Source: an uncultured Gammaproteobacteria bacterium (GTDB taxonomy: Bacteria > Pseudomonadota > Gammaproteobacteria > Acidiferrobacterales > CAJVXG01). From it: a stretch of 6,711 bases of DNA. This document shows, in pieces, positions 1 through 5,359 of this stretch (position 1 is its first letter; every line of letters starts with the position of its first letter). The notes beneath the pieces were generated by a model, which saw nothing but the letters and a program-made list of their open reading frames with translations, searched no databases and was not told where the DNA came from. The stretch is from assembly GCA_913009215.1 (NCBI GenBank), contig CAJVXG010000089.1, positions 1 through 6,711 on the forward strand, in the 5' to 3' direction. The position numbers were made by a program, and so were the translations under genes.

Positions 1-32
1 AATAGTAATAAATTTTCATCCTGAATGTTGCC

Positions 33-653
33 ATGACTACATACATTGGTTTGATCAGTGATGTGCACGCTACGCCGGCCCCTTTACAAGAGGCCTTGTC
101 CCTTCTTCGTAATGAAGGAGTGGACAGGATTTTTTGTGCCGGTGATATCGCCGGTTATGGAGAGGCCCTGGATGAAACCGTGCACTTGCTTGAAGACCAT
201 GATTGTCAGTCGATTCTTGGCAACCACGATATCTGGTGGCTGGATAAGGCGGTGGAGGGTGAATACAGTCGGGTGGTGAACTACTTTAACAATTTACCGA
301 CCTATCTGGATACCATGATCGAGGGCAAGAGAGTTTATGTTGCCCATGCACACCCGCCGTATTCCGATACCGGCAGTATTCGTTTGCTGGATGAAAACGG
401 GGCAATACTCCCGGAACAAAAAGAAGTATGGGGCGAGCGCCTTGACGATTTTGCATATGATGTCCTGATCGTTGGTCATTCACACCAGGTTTTTGCCGAA
501 CAATTAAAAAATACACTGGTTATTAATCCCGGCAGTACCAAGTTCAACAACAGTTGCGCCATATTACGTTTGCCGGATCAGACGGTACAATGGTTTGCCT
601 TGTCCAATAAGCCGTTGGTGAAGGTCTGGAATTGGGGCAGACAGTTTCAATAA
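33..653 (+). CDS. Calcineurin-like metallophosphoesterase (YfcE/MJ0936 type)
   Basis: A 206-residue single-domain phosphoesterase, probably cytosolic (no signal peptide or membrane segment) and using two metal ions. The full metal-binding set is visible: D10-x-H12 in ISDVHA, D38 in AGD, N64-H65-D66 in GNHD, H105 in the AHAHPP block, and GHSH with H149 and H151. NPGS (165-168) near the C-terminus is typical of the YfcE/MJ0936 subfamily, whose members hydrolyse phosphodiesters in vitro and often lack a known natural substrate. Length is normal for the family. The start is chosen because MTTYIGLISDVH puts the first motif where the family has it, although no good ribosome binding site precedes it. 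The gene stands alone in the window and converges on the next gene with a 70-base gap. The specific substrate cannot be read from the sequence. Confidence 0.9.
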   Translation: MTTYIGLISDVHATPAPLQEALSLLRNEGVDRIFCAGDIAGYGEALDETVHLLEDHDCQSILGNHDIWWLDKAVEGEYSRVVNYFNNLPTYLDTMIEGKRVYVAHAHPPYSDTGSIRLLDENGAILPEQKEVWGERLDDFAYDVLIVGHSHQVFAEQLKNTLVINPGSTKFNNSCAILRLPDQTVQWFALSNKPLVKVWNWGRQFQ

Positions 654-723
654 GCGGAGTAAGCTTACGTGTTGGTATTGCCATGTTCGATTCCCCGGCA
701 ATGTGGTTTGATTGATATGGTAA
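654..723. other. Convergent spacer with weak inverted repeats
   Basis: This gap separates two genes that end facing each other. It holds a perfect 10-base palindrome GTAAGCTTAC at 659-668 and an inverted repeat ATTGCC (677-682) / GGCAAT (697-702) with a 14-base loop. Neither is followed by a T run on either strand, so I cannot call a convincing intrinsic terminator. Confidence 0.4.
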
Positions 724-1938
724 TTATTTATCCCGTCGCAGCCGGAACAAGGCATTGGCACCGGCATCGCTGGTGAAGTAGAGTGCGCCATCGGGACCGA
801 TAGCGGCCCCAACAGGTCGGGCCCAGCGTCTGCCGTTTGCTAATTGAAAGCCGGTAATGAAATTTTCGACCCCTCTGGCCTTGCCTTGATGGAAGCGCAC
901 GCGTACCAGCTTCGGGTGTCGTCGTGTTGCTGGATGCCCGGAGGAGCCGCCGGTCGGTTTCGTACCCCAGGAACCGTGCAGGGCGACAATGGCGTCGTTT
1001 GTATAGCGGTTGTTTAAGGCGCCACGGGGCACAAAGATCATGCCCATCGGGGCACTACGTGCCGGAAAGGTAGCGACCGGCACCACGACCTGATTTACCG
1101 GTCGCGGTGGTTTCTGATGGAGACAATGATCGCGAATGATTTTTTTACCGTTGTATTGAAACCAGGGCATGCCGTGAAATGAACCCCGATTGATTTGGCT
1201 GAAATATTCCGGTGGTATCTCAAAGCCCAAATGGTCGGGGCCGTTGTTGCTGGCATACATGATCCTGGTTAACGGGTGCCAGGCAAAACCCACTGGGTTG
1301 CGCAGGCCGGAGGCAAAGGTTTTAAAAACCGGTTTGCCACGACCTTCCAACAGTACCAGTATGCCACCGCGACGATCGTTAAAGCGATAGCTGTTATCGA
1401 GGTATTGATTGCTGCAATTACCGCTGATGCCGAGGCTGACATAGACGCGGCGGTCCGGGCCGATGTGCACGGTACGGCTGTTGTGGCCCCAACCACCGGG
1501 CAGGGCGGCAAGTAGCGTTACCTGATCCGGGTTTATTTTTGTCTGCCCCAGGCGGTACGGGGCCCGGTACAGCCCGTTGGTTCGGGCAATCAGGATTTCG
1601 CCCTTACGCAAGGCGACGCTGTGCGGGTAGTCGTCGAGTTCAACCAGCACTTGTGGTTTTGTGTAGGGCGGCGCCAGTCGATAGACTTTGCCCGATCGGG
1701 AGCCAATAAACAGGTCACCGTTTTTGGCGAAGCTCATTAATCGGGGGACGTCGAGCCTGGCCGTCAGTAATTCCAGCCTGAAACCCCCGGGGATGGTTAC
1801 CTCATGTGTCCGTCCCCCAACCGTGATGGCTTGCTTGTGGTATTCGATGGCGTGAGCGGTATCGGCAAAAGGTACAAGCAAAACCAGGCCAAATAGTATT
1901 AGCACATAAAACCGAAATGGCAGCTGGGCTGACGGCAT
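724..1938 (-). CDS. Secreted PQQ/sorbosone dehydrogenase-like beta-propeller protein
   Basis: A 404-residue protein with a clear Sec signal peptide: a hydrophobic stretch at about 10-24, then a signal peptidase I site after TAHA (residue 30). The mature protein should be periplasmic. It matches the L-sorbosone dehydrogenase / soluble glucose dehydrogenase-like propeller family: IPGGFRLELL at 49-58, GGWGHNSRT at 148-156 (H152 and R155 lie where these enzymes have conserved active-site residues), GLRNPVG at 211-217, NNGPDHLG at 231-238, HGSWG at 321-325 and GPDGALYFTSD at 381-391. C175 and C272 could form a disulfide. Length suits a six-bladed propeller. Relatives oxidise sugars or aldehydes with PQQ, but many family members are uncharacterised, so substrate and cofactor use are not certain. 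No strong ribosome binding site is visible. The weak -10-like TATGAT on the minus strand at 1980-1975 has no good -35. By eye the gene looks richer in GC than its neighbours. Confidence 0.87.
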   Translation of the reverse strand: MPSAQLPFRFYVLILFGLVLLVPFADTAHAIEYHKQAITVGGRTHEVTIPGGFRLELLTARLDVPRLMSFAKNGDLFIGSRSGKVYRLAPPYTKPQVLVELDDYPHSVALRKGEILIARTNGLYRAPYRLGQTKINPDQVTLLAALPGGWGHNSRTVHIGPDRRVYVSLGISGNCSNQYLDNSYRFNDRRGGILVLLEGRGKPVFKTFASGLRNPVGFAWHPLTRIMYASNNGPDHLGFEIPPEYFSQINRGSFHGMPWFQYNGKKIIRDHCLHQKPPRPVNQVVVPVATFPARSAPMGMIFVPRGALNNRYTNDAIVALHGSWGTKPTGGSSGHPATRRHPKLVRVRFHQGKARGVENFITGFQLANGRRWARPVGAAIGPDGALYFTSDAGANALFRLRRDK

Positions 1939-2100
1939 GTTACTTATTCGTAATCATCTTTTCTGGATGACTCGATCATACACTCCCGTGTTTTTTATCT
2001 GTGTATGCACTATAACCTTTTATCCAGAACTGGCCAAAATAACAGCAGTAATCCTTGTGTTAGAACCCATGGTATTTATGGGAGATCGTTGTTTTATGAC

Positions 2101-2129
2101 TTGTCACGTATGTACAGGCAACATACTAT
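2101..2129 (+). promoter_or_regulatory. Candidate sigma-70 promoter for tpm
   Basis: TTGTCA (2101-2106, five of six consensus bases) is separated by exactly 17 bases from TACTAT (2124-2129, four of six). Transcription would begin at about 2136-2137, at the A of the tpm start codon, giving a leaderless mRNA. This agrees with the lack of a Shine-Dalgarno sequence, but the -10 is only moderate. Confidence 0.4.
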
Positions 2130-2136
2130 TTGTATT

Positions 2137-2823
2137 ATGGAACATGATTTTTGGCATCAGCGTTGGCAAGACGACAAGCTTGGGTTTCATTTACCCGAGG
2201 CCAATCCATTGCTATTACAATATGCTTCACGGCTGAATCTATCACCGGGTGACGAAGTGTTTGTTCCCCTGTGTGGCAAGACACTGGATATGGTCTGGTT
2301 ACGAGAGCAGGGATACGATGTTGTCGGTATCGAGCTGAGCAAGATTGCACTCGAGGCCTTCTTTAAAGAGAATGAGGTTGGCTATCGTGAACTGCAAGCC
2401 GGTGATTTCAGTATCTACCATTCTCTGGGCTATACGCTATATGGTGGTGATTTCTTTGCCCTCAATGCGGCGGCCCTGCAATCCTGCAATGCGGTTTATG
2501 ATCGCGCGGCCCTGGTTGCATTTCCACCGGAGATGCGGCAGCGATATGTCCAGCATCTGAAATACATTACTCCAGCTAATTGCCCGATATTGTTAATTAC
2601 ACTGGAATACAATGAGGGGGAAATGGACGGTCCACCGTTTTCGTTGCCCTTTGAAGAAGTTGTCGAGCTGTATGGTGATACCTTTAATATAGAGCCGCTA
2701 CATGAGGATGATGGGCTTCAAACACATCCCGAGATGCAGGAGCGTGGTCTGGGTGCATTAAGAGAATCGGTGTTGTTGTTAACGCCCAAGGCACTAGCAC
2801 CTCAGCAGAATCACGTCCGGTGA
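2137..2823 (+). CDS. tpm: Thiopurine S-methyltransferase
   Basis: A 228-residue class I SAM-dependent methyltransferase. In bacteria, Tpm methylates thiopurines and, in studied strains, inorganic selenium or tellurium compounds, yielding volatile or less toxic products. The protein follows the family pattern throughout: FWHQRW at 5-10 and LGFH at 15-18 near the N-terminus, the SAM-binding block VPLCGKTLDMVWL at 43-55, GIELS at 64-68 with acidic E66 expected to bind the SAM ribose, GDFFAL at 104-109, YDRAALVAFPPEMRQRY at 121-137 and MDGPPF at 163-168. The frame stays open upstream to 2005, but that extra stretch does not resemble the family. Starting at MEHDFW gives the usual N-terminus and length (family about 215-230 residues). 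An in-frame ATG at 2110 is less likely. No Shine-Dalgarno precedes 2137. The gene stands alone, and a weak stem-loop follows the stop. Confidence 0.93.
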   Translation: MEHDFWHQRWQDDKLGFHLPEANPLLLQYASRLNLSPGDEVFVPLCGKTLDMVWLREQGYDVVGIELSKIALEAFFKENEVGYRELQAGDFSIYHSLGYTLYGGDFFALNAAALQSCNAVYDRAALVAFPPEMRQRYVQHLKYITPANCPILLITLEYNEGEMDGPPFSLPFEEVVELYGDTFNIEPLHEDDGLQTHPEMQERGLGALRESVLLLTPKALAPQQNHVR

Positions 2824-2833
2824 TAAAGATTAT

Positions 2834-2855
2834 ATAGGCCAGAAGGGCTTATTTT
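2834..2855 (+). terminator. Weak candidate terminator after tpm
   Basis: A 7-base-pair stem ATAGGCC (2834-2840) / GGCTTAT (2846-2852), including one G-U pair, closes a five-base loop 10 bases after the tpm stop. It runs into TTT, with a further T5 run at 2861-2865. The stem is AU-rich at its base and the T tract is interrupted, so efficiency is doubtful. Confidence 0.35.
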
Positions 2856-2911
2856 CAGGGTTTTTCGAGACAGGTAATTTTTAGCCGGGAAGTGTGTCAT
2901 TATTGTTTTAT

Positions 2912-2929
2912 ACCGTTGTATAGAACGGT
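2912..2929. repeat. Operator-like inverted repeat ACCGTT-N6-AACGGT
   Basis: A perfect 6-base inverted repeat, ACCGTT (2912-2917) and AACGGT (2924-2929) with spacer GTATAG, lies 31 bases before the small basic-protein gene. Its size and symmetry suit a dimeric repressor site, and it could also form a leader hairpin. No T tract follows, so it is not a terminator. I found no promoter good enough to place it relative to a start of transcription. Confidence 0.4.
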
Positions 2930-2959
2930 TATTTCTCGATTATTTATGGAGTAAAGATT

Positions 2960-3082
2960 ATGAGGAAACGCGCAGGCAAAGGCGCTGGACGTATAGGCCG
3001 GAAAACCCCACCCAAGTCCCCAAGGGAAAAACGTGCCGAGAAGAAAGCCAGGGAGCTTGAACGAAGGCGTGGTATTGGCTGA
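2960..3082 (+). CDS. Small, very basic protein of 40 residues, function unknown
   Basis: A short frame starting with ATG and ending with TGA, preceded by GGAG at 2948-2951 with ideal 8-base spacing, so translation is likely. The product begins MRKRAGKGAGRIGRKTPP and has 17 Lys/Arg against 4 Glu (net charge about +13). A Gly/Arg/Lys-rich N-terminal half is followed by a charged, probably helical stretch at about 21-37 (PREKRAEKKARELERRRG). It has no Cys, His, Trp, Tyr or Phe and no membrane segment. Such composition suits binding to RNA, DNA or the ribosome, but I do not recognise a family and make no functional claim. It lies convergent to the hibernation factor gene, 31 bases from its stop, and its own stop codon sits in a stem-loop. 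It could be a chance frame, but the ribosome binding site and skewed composition argue otherwise. Confidence 0.65.
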   Translation: MRKRAGKGAGRIGRKTPPKSPREKRAEKKARELERRRGIG

Positions 3083-3112
3083 AGCCATACCAGTTTACTT
3101 GCTTGTAAGTAA
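3071..3112. other. Two tandem stem-loops at the convergent gene junction
   Basis: The first hairpin pairs GGTAT-(T)-GGC (3071-3079, with bulged T3076) with GCCATACC (3084-3091) around a TGAA loop that contains the stop codon of the small gene. The second pairs TTACTT (3095-3100) with AAGTAA (3107-3112) around a six-base loop, directly before the hpf stop on the other strand. Neither has a T run on either strand, so they are not classical terminators. They may protect or delimit the 3' ends of both transcripts. Confidence 0.4.
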
Positions 3113-3113
3113 T

Positions 3114-3467
3114 TCATGTCATCGCACTATGTGTTTTTACCTCGCCCCTTCTTTTTCTGGAAAAATCTTCTATGCATCTTCGTGCCGCGTTAAAGGCATC
3201 GCGAATTACGACATAAACATCTTCATAGGACGATCCTTTTTCTGTGCCTTTGCTGACTACAATGTTGCCCTGCGGTACTCCTATATTGATAGTAATGTGA
3301 TAGGCTTCACCCTTGTGCTTGTGTTTATGGGGTATATCGACGACAACCTTGCAGTGGCTAATATGTTCGTAAAAATGGTTGAGTTTTTCGGTGCGTTCCT
3401 GAATTTTGTCTTCAACGGCTTTTGATGGTTTCATATTATGAAATGTGATCTGCAAAGCCTGTTTCAT
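3114..3467 (-). CDS. hpf: Short ribosome hibernation promoting factor (HPF/S30EA family)
   Basis: A 117-residue protein made almost entirely of one S30EA (sigma-54 modulation) domain, residues 1 to about 100. It has the beta-strand opening MKQALQITFHNMKPS, a helix with EDKIQERTEKL, the basic strand region HKHKHKGEAYHITINI and the second helix YVVIRDAFNAARRCIEDF. This family binds the decoding region of the 30S subunit and silences ribosomes in starvation or stress. The C-terminal dimerisation domain of long HPF is absent, so it is the short type. The reading frame extends upstream to a GTG at 3503, but that lies inside a stem-loop. The ATG at 3467 has CGGGAG seven bases before it and fits the family N-terminus. 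It is not in the common rpoN-hpf-ptsN arrangement and lies 97 bases downstream of a phosphoribosyltransferase gene, so it may be a second, stress-specific copy. The symbol is given by family only. Confidence 0.88.
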   Translation of the reverse strand: MKQALQITFHNMKPSKAVEDKIQERTEKLNHFYEHISHCKVVVDIPHKHKHKGEAYHITINIGVPQGNIVVSKGTEKGSSYEDVYVVIRDAFNAARRCIEDFSRKRRGEVKTHSAMT

Positions 3468-3474
3468 ATCACTA

Positions 3475-3480
3475 CTCCCG
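3475..3480 (-). promoter_or_regulatory. Ribosome binding site that fixes the hpf start
   Basis: Reading the minus strand, CGGGAG is followed by seven bases (TAGTGAT) and then ATG at 3467. This supports the shorter protein over the in-frame GTG at 3503. Confidence 0.7.
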
Positions 3481-3495
3481 GAATGATGGTTATTC

Positions 3496-3519
3496 CCCGA
3501 CACCGCTGTCGGGTTTTTT
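3496..3519 (+). terminator. Intrinsic terminator pointing antisense to hpf
   Basis: CCCGACA (3496-3502) and TGTCGGG (3507-3513) form a perfect 7-base-pair GC-rich stem with a CCGC loop, followed at once by six T on the plus strand. Read on the minus strand the hairpin is followed by GAATAACC with no T run, so termination is expected only for rightward transcripts. Both flanking genes run leftward. The only plus-strand gene that could reach it is the small basic-protein gene at 2960, whose transcript would then cover hpf as antisense RNA. Alternatively the hairpin could act in the 5' leader of hpf. Confidence 0.7.
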
Positions 3520-3564
3520 CAAAAACAATATAAATGAAATAACTATGGTGCTTATTGATCCAGG

Positions 3565-4293
3565 TCAGTATCCCGAGATTTCATTTATAGTGCCCGTATG
3601 ATTTTCTGCAGTATGTTTCAGGATACCAATAACCTCGTTATCCGGTACGTCATACCAGTCTTTATAGGCCTCTGCTACGGCATAAGAGTAACCAGTGCGT
3701 ATATTGGCACAATATAATTCATCAAGCTCCGCTGCAATGTCGGTGAGCGATTGATAATGACCCGTAGGAATGGCCCCAACAATCTTTTTTGCGCCCTGGT
3801 TTCGCAAGGCCTTGATGGTCACTTTGAAAGTGACCCCTGTGGCTAGTCCATCGTCAATAAGAATTACGGTACGATTTTTTATATCAGGAAATGGGGTATT
3901 ACCTCGAAACTTCCTGATACGTTTATCCACTTTATCTTTCGCAATCCTTGTACCGCGGGCAATGTCATCTTCACTCAAGCCGAGCCCGGAAGATATTGGT
4001 TCATTGAGCAGTATTGAACCATCAAATGCTACCGCTCCATAACCGAATTCTGTATTAAATGGCGGTGTAATTTTTTTTGCTACGGCAACATCCAGATCCA
4101 GATTCAGGGCCGCAGCAAGCTCGGCCGCTACGGGCATACCGCCGGCCGGAATACCCAGGATTATAGCGTCTGAATTTCGATACTTTCCAAGCATACTGGC
4201 AAGGACTTTCCCCGCATTTTTACGACCCTGAAACACCCGGCTACGATTATGCAATTCGTTAATTTCGTGCAAATTGTTTATATTCGGTACCAT
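3565..4293 (-). CDS. Orphan phosphoribosyltransferase-domain protein
   Basis: A 242-residue type I phosphoribosyltransferase-fold protein, probably cytosolic. The PRPP-binding signature VILIDDGLATGVT is at 143-155, with the two acidic residues D147 and D148. Other family features are FQGRKNAGKVLA at 21-32, the glycine loop GIPAGGMPVA at 47-56 (A50 where many relatives have Arg), FGYGAVAFDG at 83-92 and a C-terminal YKDWYDVPDNEV block at 210-221. This belongs to the stand-alone group often annotated as predicted phosphoribosyltransferase, which in some bacteria is fused or adjacent to a dienelactone hydrolase-like domain. Its acceptor base is unknown, and it is not one of the standard purine or pyrimidine salvage enzymes. 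No good ribosome binding site is seen before the ATG, but the start fits the family opening. It lies upstream of hpf on the same strand and diverges from the zinc-ribbon operon. Confidence 0.85.
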   Translation of the reverse strand: MVPNINNLHEINELHNRSRVFQGRKNAGKVLASMLGKYRNSDAIILGIPAGGMPVAAELAAALNLDLDVAVAKKITPPFNTEFGYGAVAFDGSILLNEPISSGLGLSEDDIARGTRIAKDKVDKRIRKFRGNTPFPDIKNRTVILIDDGLATGVTFKVTIKALRNQGAKKIVGAIPTGHYQSLTDIAAELDELYCANIRTGYSYAVAEAYKDWYDVPDNEVIGILKHTAENHTGTINEISGY

Positions 4294-4330
4294 AAATACT
4301 GTATTGGGGCGGCTCGGGGTTTTTCAAAGT

Positions 4331-4360
4331 ATTATGGAAATCCGATTACTCTAATATCTA
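4331..4360 (-). promoter_or_regulatory. Candidate promoter for the phosphoribosyltransferase gene
   Basis: On the minus strand TAGATA (4360-4355, four of six consensus bases) and CATAAT (4336-4331, five of six) are 18 bases apart. Transcription would start about 30 bases before the start codon at 4293. This is moderate consensus only. On the plus strand I found no equally good promoter for the zinc-ribbon operon. Confidence 0.35.
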
Positions 4361-4363
4361 CCA

Positions 4364-4415
4364 TATGCCAGAATCAGGCTATATTTCCCGATATCTGGCA
4401 TACTGGAGATGCCAG
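4364..4415. repeat. Triple inverted ATGCCAG repeat in the divergent control region
   Basis: Three copies of one 7-base motif alternate in orientation: ATGCCAG (4365-4371), CTGGCAT (4395-4401) and ATGCCAG (4409-4415). The first two extend to a perfect 9-base inverted repeat, TATGCCAGA (4364-4372) / TCTGGCATA (4394-4402), with a 21-base spacer and 30 bases between centres. The second and third form a 7-base inverted repeat with a 7-base spacer. As DNA this suits a multi-site operator between divergent genes. As RNA, in either leader, the middle copy can pair with only one partner at a time. A degraded fourth copy, GGGCAT, lies at 4426-4431. Confidence 0.7.
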
Positions 4416-4460
4416 CATAGGGATTGGGCATAAAAGGCGCAAAACTCCACAAGGAAAGAT

Positions 4461-4757
4461 ATGGCGGAAAAAATAACCGAATATCCTCCCGGTCGCTATG
4501 ACTGCGATGCGTGCGGTGAAGCGGTAATGTTAACAATAGCATCGAGCGAGTTACCGGAATGTCCACGCTGTGGCCGGCGTAAATACAAGGATATCCCGGA
4601 ACCAAAAGTTACAGAGAAGAAGTCAGCGCCACCCAAAAAATTCAAGGCGGGTATGTATATGTGCACCGCGTGTGGCGAGCAAATGATTATCTCCGAGGAA
4701 ACCGATGAATTACCGGTGTGCACTCATTGCAATGCCGATCAAATGAAGCCAGCGTAG
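4461..4757 (+). CDS. Tandem zinc-ribbon protein
   Basis: A 98-residue protein containing two copies of one small zinc-ribbon module. The first runs from about 11 to 38 with C15, C18, C34 and C37; the second from about 64 to 90 with C68, C71, C87 and C90. Both have the pattern CxxC, 15 residues, CxxC, and share G-x-Y-x-C-x-ACGE at the front and ELP-x-C-xx-C at the back, so they arose by internal duplication. They are joined by a Lys/Pro-rich linker (about 41-63). Each should bind one zinc ion; known proteins of this kind act in protein, RNA or DNA contacts, but this one has no assigned role. AAGGA five bases before the ATG is a good ribosome binding site. It is the first gene of a tight operon and diverges from the phosphoribosyltransferase gene across the ATGCCAG repeats. 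Confidence 0.85.
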   Translation: MAEKITEYPPGRYDCDACGEAVMLTIASSELPECPRCGRRKYKDIPEPKVTEKKSAPPKKFKAGMYMCTACGEQMIISEETDELPVCTHCNADQMKPA

Positions 4758-4763
4758 CATCAG

Positions 4764-4973
4764 GTGGTTTGGGGCGTAGTTCCCGTAGTTGTATTTGCAA
4801 TGAATTTGCTTCATGGACAGCGCCCGAGGTCAAATCAGAAAAATGAATACAATGACCGTCTGTACTATGTTGAGGAAATGACCCCTTTTGTGAAAATTGT
4901 ATTAATTCCCGGTATTGGTTTTGTTGCCATATTATTGTTGACGAAACTGGTAGAGAAGTTTCTGAAGATATAA
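4764..4973 (+). CDS. Small membrane peptide, start uncertain
   Basis: A short frame whose C-terminal half is a clear membrane segment (about residues 43-62, KIVLIPGIGFVAILLLTKLV) ending in a basic tail. I do not recognise a family. Three starts are possible: GTG at 4764 (69 residues, 6 bases after the previous stop, adding a second hydrophobic patch at 4-12), ATG at 4800 (57 residues) and ATG at 4878 (31 residues, just the membrane peptide, with GAGG only two bases before it). None has a well-placed ribosome binding site, so the listed start is chosen for operon spacing only. The 3' end is firm: it stops 2 bases before the next gene, which supports co-transcription and probably coupled translation. 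It may be a membrane partner of a neighbour or a chance frame. Confidence 0.5.
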   Translation: MVWGVVPVVVFAMNLLHGQRPRSNQKNEYNDRLYYVEEMTPFVKIVLIPGIGFVAILLLTKLVEKFLKI

Positions 4974-4975
4974 CA

Positions 4976-5353
4976 ATGCACTACATTTCCGTTGAATCGT
5001 GCAGGTCGCCGGAGCAATTGACCAGGGCAGTATTACAGGTCTCAGAAATGCTCGGTATGTATCGTGCCGAACTGGCAAGGGTGTTGGGTTTGCAGTGTGG
5101 GGATATCGGTACATTGCTTAATGACAAGCAATACCTGAAGCCGGACACCGAGGCGTGGCAACAAGCCAGATCGTTTATTGATTTTTACCAGATTCTATAC
5201 AAGAGAATGGACGGCAAGGAACCGGAGATATGTCATTGGTTGCGATCAGACAATGCGGACCTGAAAGGGGTGCCACTGCTACTGATGGTGGATGATGGCC
5301 AATTACCACGGGTACGGCAGTATCTGTTAAAACAGACGAGATCAAGTCAATAG
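4976..5353 (+). CDS. Xre/MbcA/ParS antitoxin-like protein
   Basis: A 125-residue soluble protein with the two-part layout of the Xre/MbcA/ParS (DUF2384) antitoxin family. An N-terminal helical region of helix-turn-helix type lies at about 15-49 (VSEMLGMYRAELARVLGL at 22-39). A C-terminal block at about 62-117 carries the usual toxin-binding pattern: ARSFIDFYQILYKRM, then HWLRSDNADLKGVPLLLM and DDGQLPRVRQYL. Family members repress their own promoter and neutralise a RES-domain toxin that degrades NAD+. No RES gene is next to it here: upstream is a membrane peptide (2-base gap) and downstream a HIT protein (6-base gap). It may be a solitary regulator or may work with a non-standard partner. The assignment rests on pattern recognition by eye and could be a more remote HTH protein. 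Confidence 0.6.
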   Translation: MHYISVESCRSPEQLTRAVLQVSEMLGMYRAELARVLGLQCGDIGTLLNDKQYLKPDTEAWQQARSFIDFYQILYKRMDGKEPEICHWLRSDNADLKGVPLLLMVDDGQLPRVRQYLLKQTRSSQ

Positions 5354-5359
5354 ACAACT

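Noticed and set aside
677..702. Inverted repeat ATTGCC/GGCAAT as a terminator between the first two genes
   Set aside because: The loop is 14 bases and there is no T run on either strand.
1269..1515. Open frames on both strands inside the sorbosone dehydrogenase-like gene
   Set aside because: They are shadow frames inside a well-supported gene with full family motifs and have no start signals of their own.
1971..1980. A -10-like TATGAT on the minus strand as promoter of the sorbosone dehydrogenase-like gene
   Set aside because: No acceptable -35 element lies 16-19 bases upstream, so I did not list it as a feature.
2005..2136. An N-terminal extension of tpm by 44 codons
   Set aside because: The extension does not match the methyltransferase family, while the Met at 2137 gives the typical N-terminus and length.
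1937..2236. A 99-codon plus-strand frame overlapping the tpm start
   Set aside because: It overlaps the beginning of tpm in another frame, has no family resemblance, and the upstream part is ordinary divergent spacer.
3033..3425. A 130-codon open frame on the plus strand opposite hpf
   Set aside because: It is the complement of the well-supported hpf gene, has no ribosome binding site, and its low-complexity aromatic-rich product resembles no family.
3468..3503. A 12-codon extension of hpf from a GTG at 3503
   Set aside because: The GTG lies within the 3496-3513 stem-loop, and the ATG at 3467 has a strong ribosome binding site and fits the family.
4843..4881. A 12-codon frame (MNTMTVCTMLRK) whose TGA overlaps the ATG at 4878, as a possible leader peptide
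   Set aside because: It is very short, the GAGGT before it is 12 bases away, and it lies within the longer membrane-peptide frame, so chance is the simpler explanation.
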